From Bacteroidota bacterium (GTDB lineage: Bacteria; Bacteroidota; Bacteroidia; Bacteroidales; JAAUTT01): 35,612 bases of DNA. The translations under genes were made by a program, and so were the position numbers. Under the pieces are notes generated by a model. That model did not search any database. It saw only the letters and a list, made by a program, of their open reading frames with translations, and was not told the origin of the DNA. The DNA is taken from assembly GCA_020048915.1 (NCBI GenBank), contig JAIFLU010000301.1, forward strand, positions 1 through 35,612. The letters are read 5' to 3'. Shown piece by piece: positions 10,601 to 18,480 of the stretch (its first letter is position 1; the number at the start of each line of letters is the position of its first letter).

Positions 10601-11044
10601 GTTCCCGTGAAAATACAGAATGACGGGTTTAATACCACAGTTGAGATTAATGGGAAAATCATTTTCAATAAAATAAAAACCGAAGACTTTCATGATGGCT
10701 ACATTGGTCTTTATGCATGGTGGAGTCCAGTATATTATGATAATTTAGAGGTAGTTGCCGAATGGAAACTCCTGTCGTATCCTCATGTGAAAGCCGAAGG
10801 CATAGAACTTAACGTTTATCCCAACCCGGTTAAAGATGGCAGATTCACTATTAAACCAGGAAAATATTTAAAGGTAGCAGAGCTTTCGGTTTACGATGTT
10901 GCTGGCCGAAAAGTATATTCGGGTAGATATGAAAATCAGGAAGAGTTAATTGTAAATGGGGCCTTTATGAAAAACAAAGGCTTGTACTTTATTTACCTAC
11001 AGGCAGATGGAACTCTTTATTACAGTAAAATAAATGTAATTTAA
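7670..11044 (+). CDS. Secreted BNR/GH74-like beta-propeller protein with Ig-like, jelly-roll-like and T9SS C-terminal domains
   Basis: Predicted extracellular glycan-active or glycan-binding protein of 1124 residues. A signal peptide (about 1-23) precedes a long propeller region (about 35-670) with many BNR/Asp-box repeats of the type STDGGQTF, SIDGGKNW and SKDGG. The opening GTDVGGIYR, with Asp68, matches the start of GH74 xyloglucanases, where that Asp is catalytic. I could not find a clear counterpart of the second catalytic Asp. Two Ig-like repeats follow (about 677-765 and 770-858), each with KVEFFNG and a KLGED segment. A concanavalin-like region (about 863-1035, starting YFEDFDDDQAQDWF) comes next. 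The last 75 residues are a type IX secretion sorting domain (NVYPNPVKDGRF, SVYDVAGRKVYSG), so it is probably exported across the outer membrane. Enzyme activity is uncertain; a sialidase-like or binding role is also possible. Confidence 0.8.
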   Translation: MKKILHFLQIGFLLLVFPAISSAQKWQAIPLVSNAIQQAGFTGGEGCQVIQSLEIDHTDGSFLLMGTDVGGIYRSIDGGKNWAPCNIGYSPRGNAGFAIDPNNNKRALAVGGNSISNNSHGLYLTIDQGASWKHVLPESNYHGYRSFSDKVEFVKGSFDQNLGYSTKAYWANPAGGIFRSDNGGLNWSKVNTTYGNCLLKVHPEKGDVYIASKDGFFKSTDGGQTFTKKLTENITDMDVIVTRADEVYLTTANKLLKSTDGGETFNQVITSTLPTNIVSVNVSPADPNFMVLCYKENDWGGPIYYSHNGGLNWDLSTRNNNNAFMPYNTRFQKFTWHPTDKQKVWALGGDWISGSTDGGVNFSWDSNGYNGILVGGHINFNIQNPDLLFIASQDYNGGFTADNGKTWLYCNASNLGWGGFTYGAYAASEKILVTQNSPGWDQDGKLTISRDGGKIFTESSLICTGLDVGCGDPKDPNVIYFSNYVSYNLGETWAPMNGCKGVLIANLFGEQEVYGGNGKDVVKSIDKGITWKIVKTMANDVIDIAVDHLTGKLYIVTSGDRLYKLEGSALSEITSATHADQYGNRPITSVAVDPQDPKIVYAFGAKNVYKSDASIKRSMDYGNTWEIITPNNRTNNGVQDGDGVNEAFVIRVNPLTRELWAAGSCYGIWKEKNTDKISISISAPNFKTLMVTPDDITIETKTLELSGSISKVEFFNGSTKLGEDNSAPFTFNWTGVTAGTYYIFAKATDNSGKVIYSPSVNISVQASKSPEISISSPSENAMFPENSTIDIQVTASDPDGSVSKVEFFNGNEKLGEDLTSPFSFAWQNPSKGSHVIKAKAIDNTGVSGVSLPIGILIGGVAGKLNYFEDFDDDQAQDWFPGSGTWTIKDKQYRHSSTEGIDISVYKGSTFADFTYSAKINSDWENNFGMIFNYKNDSNYYRVVLDAKPLNAYLQLIKNNIETNLAEGTYTGGGAGVYVPVKIQNDGFNTTVEINGKIIFNKIKTEDFHDGYIGLYAWWSPVYYDNLEVVAEWKLLSYPHVKAEGIELNVYPNPVKDGRFTIKPGKYLKVAELSVYDVAGRKVYSGRYENQEELIVNGAFMKNKGLYFIYLQADGTLYYSKINVI

Positions 11045-11158
11045 AGTCATTTCATTGAGAAAGCATTTTAGAACCTGCTGATTCTAATCTAATATTTATA
11101 AATTTACTAGATAATAAAAAGGATATCTGAAGAATTAACTACTAACTTATTTTATAAT

Positions 11159-12781
11159 ATGTCGAAAACTTTACTCACCTTTTTTGGGGCGCTAGTCATT
11201 CTGACCATTACTGTTTTTGAAACAAGAGCTCAGGATCTAGCCGAAATTCGGATCAAACTACAACCCGGTGAAAAACTTTGGTCGGGTGCTATAAAAGAAG
11301 GCCATAAGATGCCTTTTGCTGAAGGTTATAACTTTGATTTTTATGCCAATAATCAATATAATCAGATTCAGCCCTTGATTATCAGCAACCAGGGATTATG
11401 GGTCTGGAGCGAAGAGCCCTATGCATTTAAAATATTAAATAATGAATTGATTATTTCTAAAGCTTTTGGAGAAATTAAGCAAGGCAGGGCAGGCAGTACA
11501 CTTGCTTCGGCAAGAAGCTATGCTTCAGTCTCTTTTTTCCCCGCTTCAGGCAAAATGCCCGATGAGCTGCTTTTTTCGCAACCTCAATACAACACCTGGA
11601 TTGAACTTACTTACAACCACAACCAAGCCGACATTCTGAAATATGCCCGTGCCATTCTCGATAACGGGTTTGCTCCCGGCGTGCTGATGATCGACGACAC
11701 CTGGCAGGAAGACTATGGTCTCTGGCGTTTTCACCCGGGCCGATTTCCCGACCCTAAAAAGATGATGAACGAATTGCATAAAATGGGCTTTAAGGTAATG
11801 CTTTGGATGTGCCCGTTTGTTAGCGCAGATCAGGCAGTGATTGTCCGCGAAATTATGAAAGGAAAAGGCTTTCTTTTACAGAAGGAAACACCCTCTGCTT
11901 CCTGGCAACAGGCGAAACACCCGGCTATGATTCCCTGGTGGAATGGCTATTCGGCGTTGCTCGACTTTACCAATCCGGCTGCCGAAAAATGGTTTGTCAG
12001 TCAACTCGATTACCTTGTAAATGAATATGGAGTGGATGGTTTTAAACTCGATGCCGGCGATATGGATTTTTACCCCGAAACCGCCCTGAGCATGACTCCC
12101 GCATCTCCCAACAGACACTCGGAGCTGTATGCACGAATCGGGTTACGGTATCCTTTAAACGAATACCGTGCATGCTGGAAACTGGCCGGCCAGCCACTGG
12201 TGCAGCGCCTTCACGATAAAAACCACAACTGGGAAGATGTTCAGAAGCTCATACCGCATATGATCACCGAAAGTCTTGCCGGTTATACCTTCTCATGCCC
12301 CGATATGATTGGCGGAGGGGATTACACTAGTTTCCTCGACCTGAAATCGTTCGATCAGGACCTGGTGGTTCGTTCCGCACAGATTCATGCTTTGATGCCG
12401 ATGATGCAGTTCTCGGTGGCTCCTTGGCGCATCCTCGATAAAGAACACATGGATGCCATTAAGGAAGCTGTGAAAATCAGGGAGAAATTCACCCCCCGAA
12501 TCATGGAATTGGCGCATGAATCGGCTAAATCGGGAGCCCCGATCATCTGTTCGCTCGATTTCTATTTCCCGGGACAGGGTTTCGAAGGTGTAAACAACCA
12601 GTTTATGCTTGGTGAAACCATTCTGGTAGCTCCTATCGATAAAAAGGAAGCTTCCAGAACGGTTGTTCTGCCAAAAGGCAAATGGATGGGCGACGACGGG
12701 AAAACGTACAAAGGTGGTACATCTTACACCATCACTCTGCCCATCAATCGTTTGCCATATTTAATTCTTCAGAAGAAATAA
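11159..12781 (+). CDS. GH31-family glycosidase, MYORG/alpha-galactosidase-like branch
   Basis: Retaining alpha-glycosidase of 540 residues, probably periplasmic: signal peptide about 1-24 (ending ETRA before QD) and no lipobox. The TIM barrel carries PGVLMIDDTWQ, the nucleophile loop YGVDGFKLDAGD with Asp298, and FSCPDMIGGGDY with Asp382 as the likely acid/base. KLDAGD and PDMIGG are typical of the GH31 branch that contains mammalian MYORG and bacterial alpha-galactosidases, rather than of classical alpha-glucosidases (WIDMNE). It lacks the extra C-terminal domains of long GH31 enzymes beyond one beta-sandwich. The gene begins AT-rich like its upstream neighbours and becomes G+C-richer after about 11550. 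It is 114 bases after the propeller gene and 12 before the next. Substrate specificity is inferred from motifs and from the GH27 in the same cluster. Confidence 0.85.
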   Translation: MSKTLLTFFGALVILTITVFETRAQDLAEIRIKLQPGEKLWSGAIKEGHKMPFAEGYNFDFYANNQYNQIQPLIISNQGLWVWSEEPYAFKILNNELIISKAFGEIKQGRAGSTLASARSYASVSFFPASGKMPDELLFSQPQYNTWIELTYNHNQADILKYARAILDNGFAPGVLMIDDTWQEDYGLWRFHPGRFPDPKKMMNELHKMGFKVMLWMCPFVSADQAVIVREIMKGKGFLLQKETPSASWQQAKHPAMIPWWNGYSALLDFTNPAAEKWFVSQLDYLVNEYGVDGFKLDAGDMDFYPETALSMTPASPNRHSELYARIGLRYPLNEYRACWKLAGQPLVQRLHDKNHNWEDVQKLIPHMITESLAGYTFSCPDMIGGGDYTSFLDLKSFDQDLVVRSAQIHALMPMMQFSVAPWRILDKEHMDAIKEAVKIREKFTPRIMELAHESAKSGAPIICSLDFYFPGQGFEGVNNQFMLGETILVAPIDKKEASRTVVLPKGKWMGDDGKTYKGGTSYTITLPINRLPYLILQKK

Positions 12782-12793
12782 ATTATACATCCG

Positions 12794-13945
12794 ATGCACC
12801 TGACCTCATTAACTTTGAAGTATGGCATTTTGGTTATAACTATTGCAGCAGTCTCATGTTGCCGGAAGAATATTTCAGAAACGCCTTCGGATAAAGAACT
12901 CCCCGTTGTTGAGGGTGGAACCCGCAATCCGCTGAAATGGCCCTTTGAGCAGAAGTCGATCTGGAATATGCCCATCGGCTCGAACGCTGTTTATGTGCAT
13001 GCCCGTATCGAGAAAGCTATGCAAGCAGGAATGACCATCGACGAAGATTACATTGTAATGGAGCCTGATGCCCCATTGGTAAACATCTACGAAAACTTTG
13101 CAGGATGGGACAGGAATAAAAGTCGTTGTGAAATTCAGGGAAAGGTACTGTTCCAGGCACCCATTCCGAAACACTTTGTGGTGAGTCCGGCCACCTGGGA
13201 TGGATCAACTCCCAACGCCGGATTGGCAGTGTTAATGCCCGATAGAAAAACCATCAAACAAACACAACCTTTTGCCTTCTGCGACACCAGCAAGGGGGCT
13301 ACTTCGCAATATATTTTTCAGGACCTTGATATCTATGGAACTGGCATGTATGGTGCACATGGAGGTTCCGGTTTGTCGGCCATTGGCGGTGCACTCCGGC
13401 TGGGTGAACTAACCCCGGCATCGGGCCCGATACTCCATGCATTGAAAGTGAATATTTTTGGTCGCAAAAACATATACTACGACAACGAAACGAAAGGTTA
13501 CCGCTGGCCGGCATTGCGTGCCGATGGATATGCTGCCGGTAATTATTACAAAGATCGAAAAGATATGGTAGTAAAGGCCTGCCGCATGGGCGCATTGCTG
13601 GCACTGCCTGCTTCCATGGATCTCGATAAAATGGGTTTTGAAACAACACCTGCCAGAATTCTGGCCGAGGCATTTCAAAATTATGGAGGTTACCTTTGCG
13701 ACGACACCGCCTGGGATGTGTATGCCATCATAACTGAGTGGGGACCAGATGGGCGGTTCGACGATGAGTTTCAAAAAAACTGGGGATTTTCGATGAAACA
13801 AAACAGCAAGGATACACCCTGGAGCCGCGATATGGATCGTCTATTCCTGAACCTTCACGTGGTGGATAATAACAGTTCTACTTCCGTTGGTGGCGGCGGA
13901 AAGCCACGCATGCCGCTTGCACCGGTATTTGAACCGACTAAATAA
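12794..13945 (+). CDS. Conserved-looking lipoprotein of unrecognised family in a glycosidase operon
   Basis: I do not recognise a characterised family. The 383-residue product starts with a hydrophobic leader (YGILVITIAAVS) and Cys22-Cys23, a plausible lipobox (AVSC), so it is probably a lipoprotein. Distinct motifs that look like conserved active-site or core segments are WPFEQKSIWNMPIGS near 49-63, AHGGSGLSAIGGALRLGEL near 190-208, GYRWPALRADGYA near 236-248 and YGGYLCDDTAWDVYAI near 297-312. The Gly-rich middle and many aromatics suggest a beta-rich fold that handles sugar. It ends in a low-complexity Gly/Pro tail. It sits 12 bases after the GH31 gene and 53 before the TIM-barrel lipoprotein, so it shares their operon. 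It could be a hydrolase, lyase or binding protein; the sequence alone does not decide. Confidence 0.75.
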   Translation: MHLTSLTLKYGILVITIAAVSCCRKNISETPSDKELPVVEGGTRNPLKWPFEQKSIWNMPIGSNAVYVHARIEKAMQAGMTIDEDYIVMEPDAPLVNIYENFAGWDRNKSRCEIQGKVLFQAPIPKHFVVSPATWDGSTPNAGLAVLMPDRKTIKQTQPFAFCDTSKGATSQYIFQDLDIYGTGMYGAHGGSGLSAIGGALRLGELTPASGPILHALKVNIFGRKNIYYDNETKGYRWPALRADGYAAGNYYKDRKDMVVKACRMGALLALPASMDLDKMGFETTPARILAEAFQNYGGYLCDDTAWDVYAIITEWGPDGRFDDEFQKNWGFSMKQNSKDTPWSRDMDRLFLNLHVVDNNSSTSVGGGGKPRMPLAPVFEPTK

Positions 13946-13998
13946 TAATAATACAGAACTCTGCAAAACCATTGTATATAAACTCTCCCCTAAAACAT

Positions 13999-15483
13999 AT
14001 GAGACACCTGATAGTTGCCATATTGATACTTTTCTCCCTTGCAGGTTGCACAACCGTGCAGGAAACAGATTTCACCGGTTCGTGGGATACACTCAGGGTT
14101 CTTAAAAACCCCGATAAAGGCTGGTACCATCATTTACTCGACAACGGCGTGGAGAAGTATGCCATCAGTAATGATTCTGTTTTCAGATCGTTTCCGGGCA
14201 TGGATCATCTGTACCTGCGCCTGGCATGGAGTTATCTTGAGCCCGCAGAAGGGAAGTACGACTGGCATCGCATCGATGAGATAATTGCCAAATATGTGCC
14301 GCTCGGGTATAAAATCTCGTTCCGTATTTCGAGCAAAGAGACGGGGAAGTATCCCGGATCGGTTGGTCAGCAGCTCAATGGTGTGCATTACGCCACACCG
14401 GTATGGGTGCAGCAAGCTGGCGCCAAAGGAACCGTTGCCGAAGTGTGGGAAACCAAATCGTGGACCCCCGACTGGGACGATCCTGTTTACCTGGAAAAGC
14501 TAAGCAATTTCCACAAAGCTTTCGCCGAAAAATACGACAGCCAGCCCTATGTAAGCTATGTGGATATAGGCAGCATTGGCGAATGGGGCGAAGGTCATAC
14601 TCATTTCTCCACCAAAGTGCCACCAACAGTGGACGAAGTAAAAGCCAACATGGATGTTTTTGTGAAACATTACAGGAAAAGCCTGCTGGTGTGTACCGAC
14701 GACCTGTTGTATTATGGTAAGAATGACAGCTCTGTGAAAGTTCTGTTCGATTATGCAGTTTCCAAAGGAATCACGCTCCGCGACGACAGTCCGCTTGTTG
14801 ATTGGTACCTCAATAACAACCTCAATACATGGTCGGTTAGTCACCCTAATTTTTATGATCCGCTATACCTGAAAAAACCCATTGTTTTCGAGCTTCAGCA
14901 TTACGGCATGGTGAAGAACGACAGCAACTGGCTTGGCAAAAACGGAGCCGATACCATCAAAAAGTATGGGTATTCCGGAGCCTATATTATGCGTAAAGCC
15001 ATCGAAACCATGCATGCCACCTATATTGGTTATCACGGATATACTGAAGAATGGCTTGCCGACAATCCCGAACTCACCAGGGAACTTGCCAACCTTTGCG
15101 GGTATTGGTACTTTCCGGTGAAAGCAACATTTCCGGATAAGATGAAAAAAGGGGAGAACAAAGTCATTATTTCCTGGATTAATAAGGGAGTTGCTCCGGC
15201 ATACAAAGAATTCGGAATTATCTTCAGGTTCGAATCAAAAGATGGAAAAAACACCATCGATATCCCAGTTGAAAGTTCCGGCAATTTAAAATGGGTGCCT
15301 GATACTGCAGTTACTCAAAACTATACGCTCATGATTCCTGAGGATATTGCAGGGAAGTTTCTGCTGAAATGCAAGCTTGTTTCCCCCAACCATCAAAACC
15401 AACCTGTCGATGTAGGTTTAAAAAAGTCAGCTTTCGATTTGGATGGATTTTTCAAGTTGAGCGATGTTGAAATTAAAAATTAA
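13999..15483 (+). CDS. TIM-barrel glycosidase-like lipoprotein with DUF4832-type C-terminal domain
   Basis: The 494-residue protein begins at ATG 13999, preferred over an in-frame TTG at 13972 because it gives a compact lipoprotein signal with lipobox SLAGC (Cys17). The N-terminal two thirds look like a clan-A-type barrel: LRLAWSYLEPAEGKYDW is the strand-2 pattern of GH42/GH5-like proteins. IGSIGEWGEGH carries Glu195, a candidate acid/base, and PIVFELQHYG carries Glu298, a candidate nucleophile; the 103-residue spacing suits strands 4 and 7. The C-terminal beta-sandwich (about 365-485, with NKVIISWINKGVAPAY) resembles DUF4832. Proteins of this kind are common in Bacteroidota PULs but their reactions are mostly undefined to my knowledge. 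It is followed after 15 bases by the GH27 gene. Confidence 0.75.
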   Translation: MRHLIVAILILFSLAGCTTVQETDFTGSWDTLRVLKNPDKGWYHHLLDNGVEKYAISNDSVFRSFPGMDHLYLRLAWSYLEPAEGKYDWHRIDEIIAKYVPLGYKISFRISSKETGKYPGSVGQQLNGVHYATPVWVQQAGAKGTVAEVWETKSWTPDWDDPVYLEKLSNFHKAFAEKYDSQPYVSYVDIGSIGEWGEGHTHFSTKVPPTVDEVKANMDVFVKHYRKSLLVCTDDLLYYGKNDSSVKVLFDYAVSKGITLRDDSPLVDWYLNNNLNTWSVSHPNFYDPLYLKKPIVFELQHYGMVKNDSNWLGKNGADTIKKYGYSGAYIMRKAIETMHATYIGYHGYTEEWLADNPELTRELANLCGYWYFPVKATFPDKMKKGENKVIISWINKGVAPAYKEFGIIFRFESKDGKNTIDIPVESSGNLKWVPDTAVTQNYTLMIPEDIAGKFLLKCKLVSPNHQNQPVDVGLKKSAFDLDGFFKLSDVEIKN

Positions 15484-15498
15484 CCAAATCTCTATAAA

Positions 15499-16842
15499 AT
15501 GAAAAACATCTTTTGGCTCCCTTTGGTTCTGCTTTTTTTGCAATGTCAGAATTCCGAACAGAAATCGAAAACAGAAAAGTCCGCTCTGGCACAAAAGCCT
15601 CCCATGGGCTGGAATAGTTATAACTGCTTTGGTGGCAATGTTACAGAGGCTGAAGTAAAGGTAAATGCCGACTACATGGCCGAAAAGCTGAAACAATACG
15701 GCTGGGAATACATAGTGGTGGATTTCCTGTGGTATTGCGACGACCAGGATTCGTGGGAAAAGTTTGCCAACCGTCGCCCAGCGCAGCATATCGATGAATT
15801 CGGCCGGTTAATTCCATCGGTGAAATTACATCCTTCCTCAGAAGGAGGAAAAGGTCTGAAACCGCTTGGCGATTACATTCACAGCAAAGGGTTGAAATTC
15901 GGATTGCACATTATGCGTGGAATGCCCCGTCAGGCAGTGGGACAAAACACACCCATAAAAAATTCCACCGTAAAAGCTGCCGAAGTAGCCAATTTACCGG
16001 ACACTTGTATATGGTACGGCGGATTGGTAGGTTTGAACATGACCAAAGAAGGTGCTCAGGAATATTACAATTCGCTTTTCGAGCTTTATGCCTCGTGGGG
16101 AGTGGACTACATCAAAGTGGACGATATTGTGTACCCTTACCATGCCGATGAAATTGAAGCAGTTCGGAAAGCTATCGACAACTGTGGCCGCGACATCGTT
16201 CTGAGCCTCTCTCCAGGCCCAGCTTTTATCGGCAATCCAAAGCATTTGCGCGAAAATGCTAATCTGTGGCGCATCTCTGGCGATTTCTGGGATAAATGGT
16301 ATGCCCTGAAACGTCAGCTTGAGCTTTGCCGCGACTGGGCTCCACATGTTACCGAAGGCCATTGGCCCGATGCCGACATGCTTCCTCTGGGGAAACTGAA
16401 TATCCGAACCGAATTGAAAGATCATCCCATAAGAACCACTAATTTCACCCGGGATGAGCAATATTTCCTGATGACTTTGTGGTCGATCTTCCGCTCACCA
16501 CTGATGTTTGGTGGTAACCTGCCCGATAACGACGAGTTTACCCTTTCGCTAATTACAAATGAAGAAGTGCTGCGTGTAAATCAAAACACTCATAATAATC
16601 GCGAAATAAGTTTCAGCGACAGTGTAAGCATATGGGCTGCCGACGACAAAGAAAACGGCTCTAAATATCTTGCAGTCATGAATGTTGGCTCTTCTTCGAA
16701 GAAAATAACACTTCCACTTGAAAAAGCAGGAGTAACCGGAAAAGCTACTATTCGCGATCTCTGGAAAAAAGCAGCATTAAGCGGCGATGGAACCATTGAA
16801 GTTCCTGCACATGGAGCAGGGTTGTTTTCGGTGAAGGAATAA
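15499..16842 (+). CDS. GH27-family glycosidase, probable alpha-galactosidase lipoprotein
   Basis: Retaining alpha-galactosidase-type enzyme of 447 residues. A short signal ends in FLQC (Cys15), so it is probably a lipoprotein. The family opening KPPMGWNSYNCFGG is present at about 33-46. The nucleophile is Asp208 in WGVDYIKVDD and the acid/base is Asp262 in LWRISGDFWD, both in the standard GH27 context. PDADMLPLGKL and the FRSPLMFGGNL segment are also typical, followed by a C-terminal beta-sandwich. GH27 also contains beta-L-arabinopyranosidases and isomaltodextranases, but alpha-galactosidase is the most likely activity here. It is the last gene of the + strand cluster and is followed by a bidirectional hairpin terminator. 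Confidence 0.92.
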   Translation: MKNIFWLPLVLLFLQCQNSEQKSKTEKSALAQKPPMGWNSYNCFGGNVTEAEVKVNADYMAEKLKQYGWEYIVVDFLWYCDDQDSWEKFANRRPAQHIDEFGRLIPSVKLHPSSEGGKGLKPLGDYIHSKGLKFGLHIMRGMPRQAVGQNTPIKNSTVKAAEVANLPDTCIWYGGLVGLNMTKEGAQEYYNSLFELYASWGVDYIKVDDIVYPYHADEIEAVRKAIDNCGRDIVLSLSPGPAFIGNPKHLRENANLWRISGDFWDKWYALKRQLELCRDWAPHVTEGHWPDADMLPLGKLNIRTELKDHPIRTTNFTRDEQYFLMTLWSIFRSPLMFGGNLPDNDEFTLSLITNEEVLRVNQNTHNNREISFSDSVSIWAADDKENGSKYLAVMNVGSSSKKITLPLEKAGVTGKATIRDLWKKAALSGDGTIEVPAHGAGLFSVKE

Positions 16843-16873
16843 GTGAAAGCAGGCTAAAAATATTCACAATAAA

Positions 16874-16916
16874 TTTGCAGGAAGAGTTGGTTTTATTCCA
16901 ATACTCTTCTTGCAAA
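16874..16916. terminator. Bidirectional terminator between convergent operons
   Basis: TTTGCAGGAAGAGT (16874-16887) pairs with ACTCTTCTTGCAAA (16903-16916) over 14 bases with a single wobble, around a 15-base loop. It lies between the GH27 stop on the + strand and the stop of the phosphodiesterase gene on the - strand. Both arms end in a short A/T run, so it can stop transcription from both sides. Confidence 0.8.
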
Positions 16917-16939
16917 TCCTCAAAAAACAGAAACAAGGC

Positions 16940-18475
16940 TTATTTTTCCCTGGTTGTTTTTGTATAATTCAAATAAACCTTATCCTTAAAAGATGTAAAG
17001 CTGGCTTCGATCTTATATTTACCATAACTGCCGGTTGTGCTTGTTCGGATCAGGTAATCCTTTTTGGTGGCTTTATCCTGCGAAGAAGCAATTAACTCGG
17101 ACATTACCCTGCCTTCCACCTGTTTAGGAATTTCAATGCCATGCATTTTTAATATGGTTGGCATTATATCGACAACACTGGTTGGAAGTATACTTTTATA
17201 CCCGCCCGATTTGAAACCGGGACCTGCAGCAATGAGGAGCGTGGAGATTTCAAACGGACTGGACGATCCGTGCCCGGCAACTCCATAAGAAGAGCTTCGA
17301 CCGGGATAGCCAAATTCATTTTTAATGCTGTCCCAATCATAATCAAAGAGGATATCTGGTTTTCTTTCGCTATGATCGAAATGGATAGCATTAAATGACA
17401 ATGTACCCGGAATGTGACCCAAAGCCCTGTCCTTAGAGCTGTTATCAGTGAATATTGCACCCACCCAATCTTGATGTTGCAAAATGGATACAATGTTGCC
17501 GATCGTTTTTTCCTCCCTGTTTTTGACATACACAGCTCCGCCAACCACAACAACATCGTCCGAAAGTTTATCCCTTTTATAACCTTTTTCAATTAAGGTG
17601 TTCACCAGGTTATTCCTGCCTGTATGAGTTACAAATCCATGATCGGTCGATATCATAATATCCACCTGAGACGCCAACCCTTTATCACTTATTTCCTCTA
17701 TAATACGTCCCAGCTGGCTATCGGCAAAGGTAATAGAAGCAATGGTTTCGGGGGAACCTACACCTTTTGCATGGGCAGTGCCGTCGGGATCAGAGAACCA
17801 TACAATGCTTACTTCAGGGCCATTTTTATGCAGCCCGAAATGCATATACGCATTGGTAATCCAAATGTGACGAGGACCATTGTTTTTTCCGGAAAATTCG
17901 GGAATCGGTCCAATTGCGCGGAAAAGAGTATCGGAAAAAGCGGCCGGTTGAATAAAATTGGGATTAATAACAGGACTTGAAAAAGTAGCGTTGGGATTAA
18001 GTAAATACGATTGTCCGGTGGAACCTGTGCTGAATATCATCAGGTTTTTACCGTTTTTCTGCAATATTTCCGATAAAGTTACAGCAGTATAAAGCTTTCC
18101 GCCGGTAACTTTTTGTATATTCATCAATGCATGTGCATCGTCGGTTGAAATACCGTTTACAGGATCTACTTCAGGAAAATAAACGCTGTTACCCATTAAC
18201 CCATTTACAGCAGGATAAGCCCCAGTTGACATGGCAGCGGAGTTAACTCTGGTAACCGTTGGAAACACACTATGATGATTGGAGGATACACATCCCTTTT
18301 TAAGCAGTTTAAAGGTATTGGGCATAATTTCGGGTGTTACATAATCGCTCCTTAACCCATCAAATATAACTATCAGTGTTTTCCGGTCCTGGTTATTCTG
18401 GGCATTCACTGTTTCCAAACGGAGCATTGCAGTAAAGGCCAAAACAGTGCAAACAAATCTAATATTGAAACGCAT
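16940..18475 (-). CDS. Exported nucleotide pyrophosphatase/phosphodiesterase (NPP, alkaline phosphatase superfamily)
   Basis: Two-zinc phosphodiesterase that cleaves phosphodiester or phosphoanhydride bonds, exported by a signal peptide (about 1-25, ending VNAQ). All family residues can be seen: Asp39 (IVIFDGLRSD), the nucleophile Thr75 (FPTVTRVNSA), Asn96 (GLMGNSVY), Asp231 and His235 (DPDGTAHAKG), Asp278-His279 (ISTDHGF) and His402 (VAGHGSS). The Thr75-Asn96 spacing of 21 residues equals that of mammalian NPP1 as I recall it. The sulfatase motif C/S-x-P-x-R is absent. The start lies 5 bases after the stop of the PHP gene, so the two are translationally coupled. The exact substrate (nucleotides, glycerophosphodiesters, phosphorylated glycans) is open. 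Confidence 0.9.
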   Translation of the reverse strand: MRFNIRFVCTVLAFTAMLRLETVNAQNNQDRKTLIVIFDGLRSDYVTPEIMPNTFKLLKKGCVSSNHHSVFPTVTRVNSAAMSTGAYPAVNGLMGNSVYFPEVDPVNGISTDDAHALMNIQKVTGGKLYTAVTLSEILQKNGKNLMIFSTGSTGQSYLLNPNATFSSPVINPNFIQPAAFSDTLFRAIGPIPEFSGKNNGPRHIWITNAYMHFGLHKNGPEVSIVWFSDPDGTAHAKGVGSPETIASITFADSQLGRIIEEISDKGLASQVDIMISTDHGFVTHTGRNNLVNTLIEKGYKRDKLSDDVVVVGGAVYVKNREEKTIGNIVSILQHQDWVGAIFTDNSSKDRALGHIPGTLSFNAIHFDHSERKPDILFDYDWDSIKNEFGYPGRSSSYGVAGHGSSSPFEISTLLIAAGPGFKSGGYKSILPTSVVDIMPTILKMHGIEIPKQVEGRVMSELIASSQDKATKKDYLIRTSTTGSYGKYKIEASFTSFKDKVYLNYTKTTREK

Positions 18476-18480
18476 AATGT

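Noticed and set aside
13409..13801. 130-codon - strand frame inside the unknown lipoprotein gene
   Set aside because: It lies wholly within a + strand gene with good codon pattern, signal peptide and operon spacing; its translation is Cys/His-rich with no domain logic.
14500..14844. 114-codon - strand frame inside the TIM-barrel gene
   Set aside because: Antisense shadow in G+C-richer sequence where stops are fewer; the + strand frame has clear lipobox and barrel motifs.
16940..18475. Sulfatase reading of the alkaline-phosphatase-superfamily gene
   Set aside because: No C/S-x-P-x-R maturation motif; the Thr nucleophile, Asn96 and the ligand spacing match nucleotide pyrophosphatase/phosphodiesterases.
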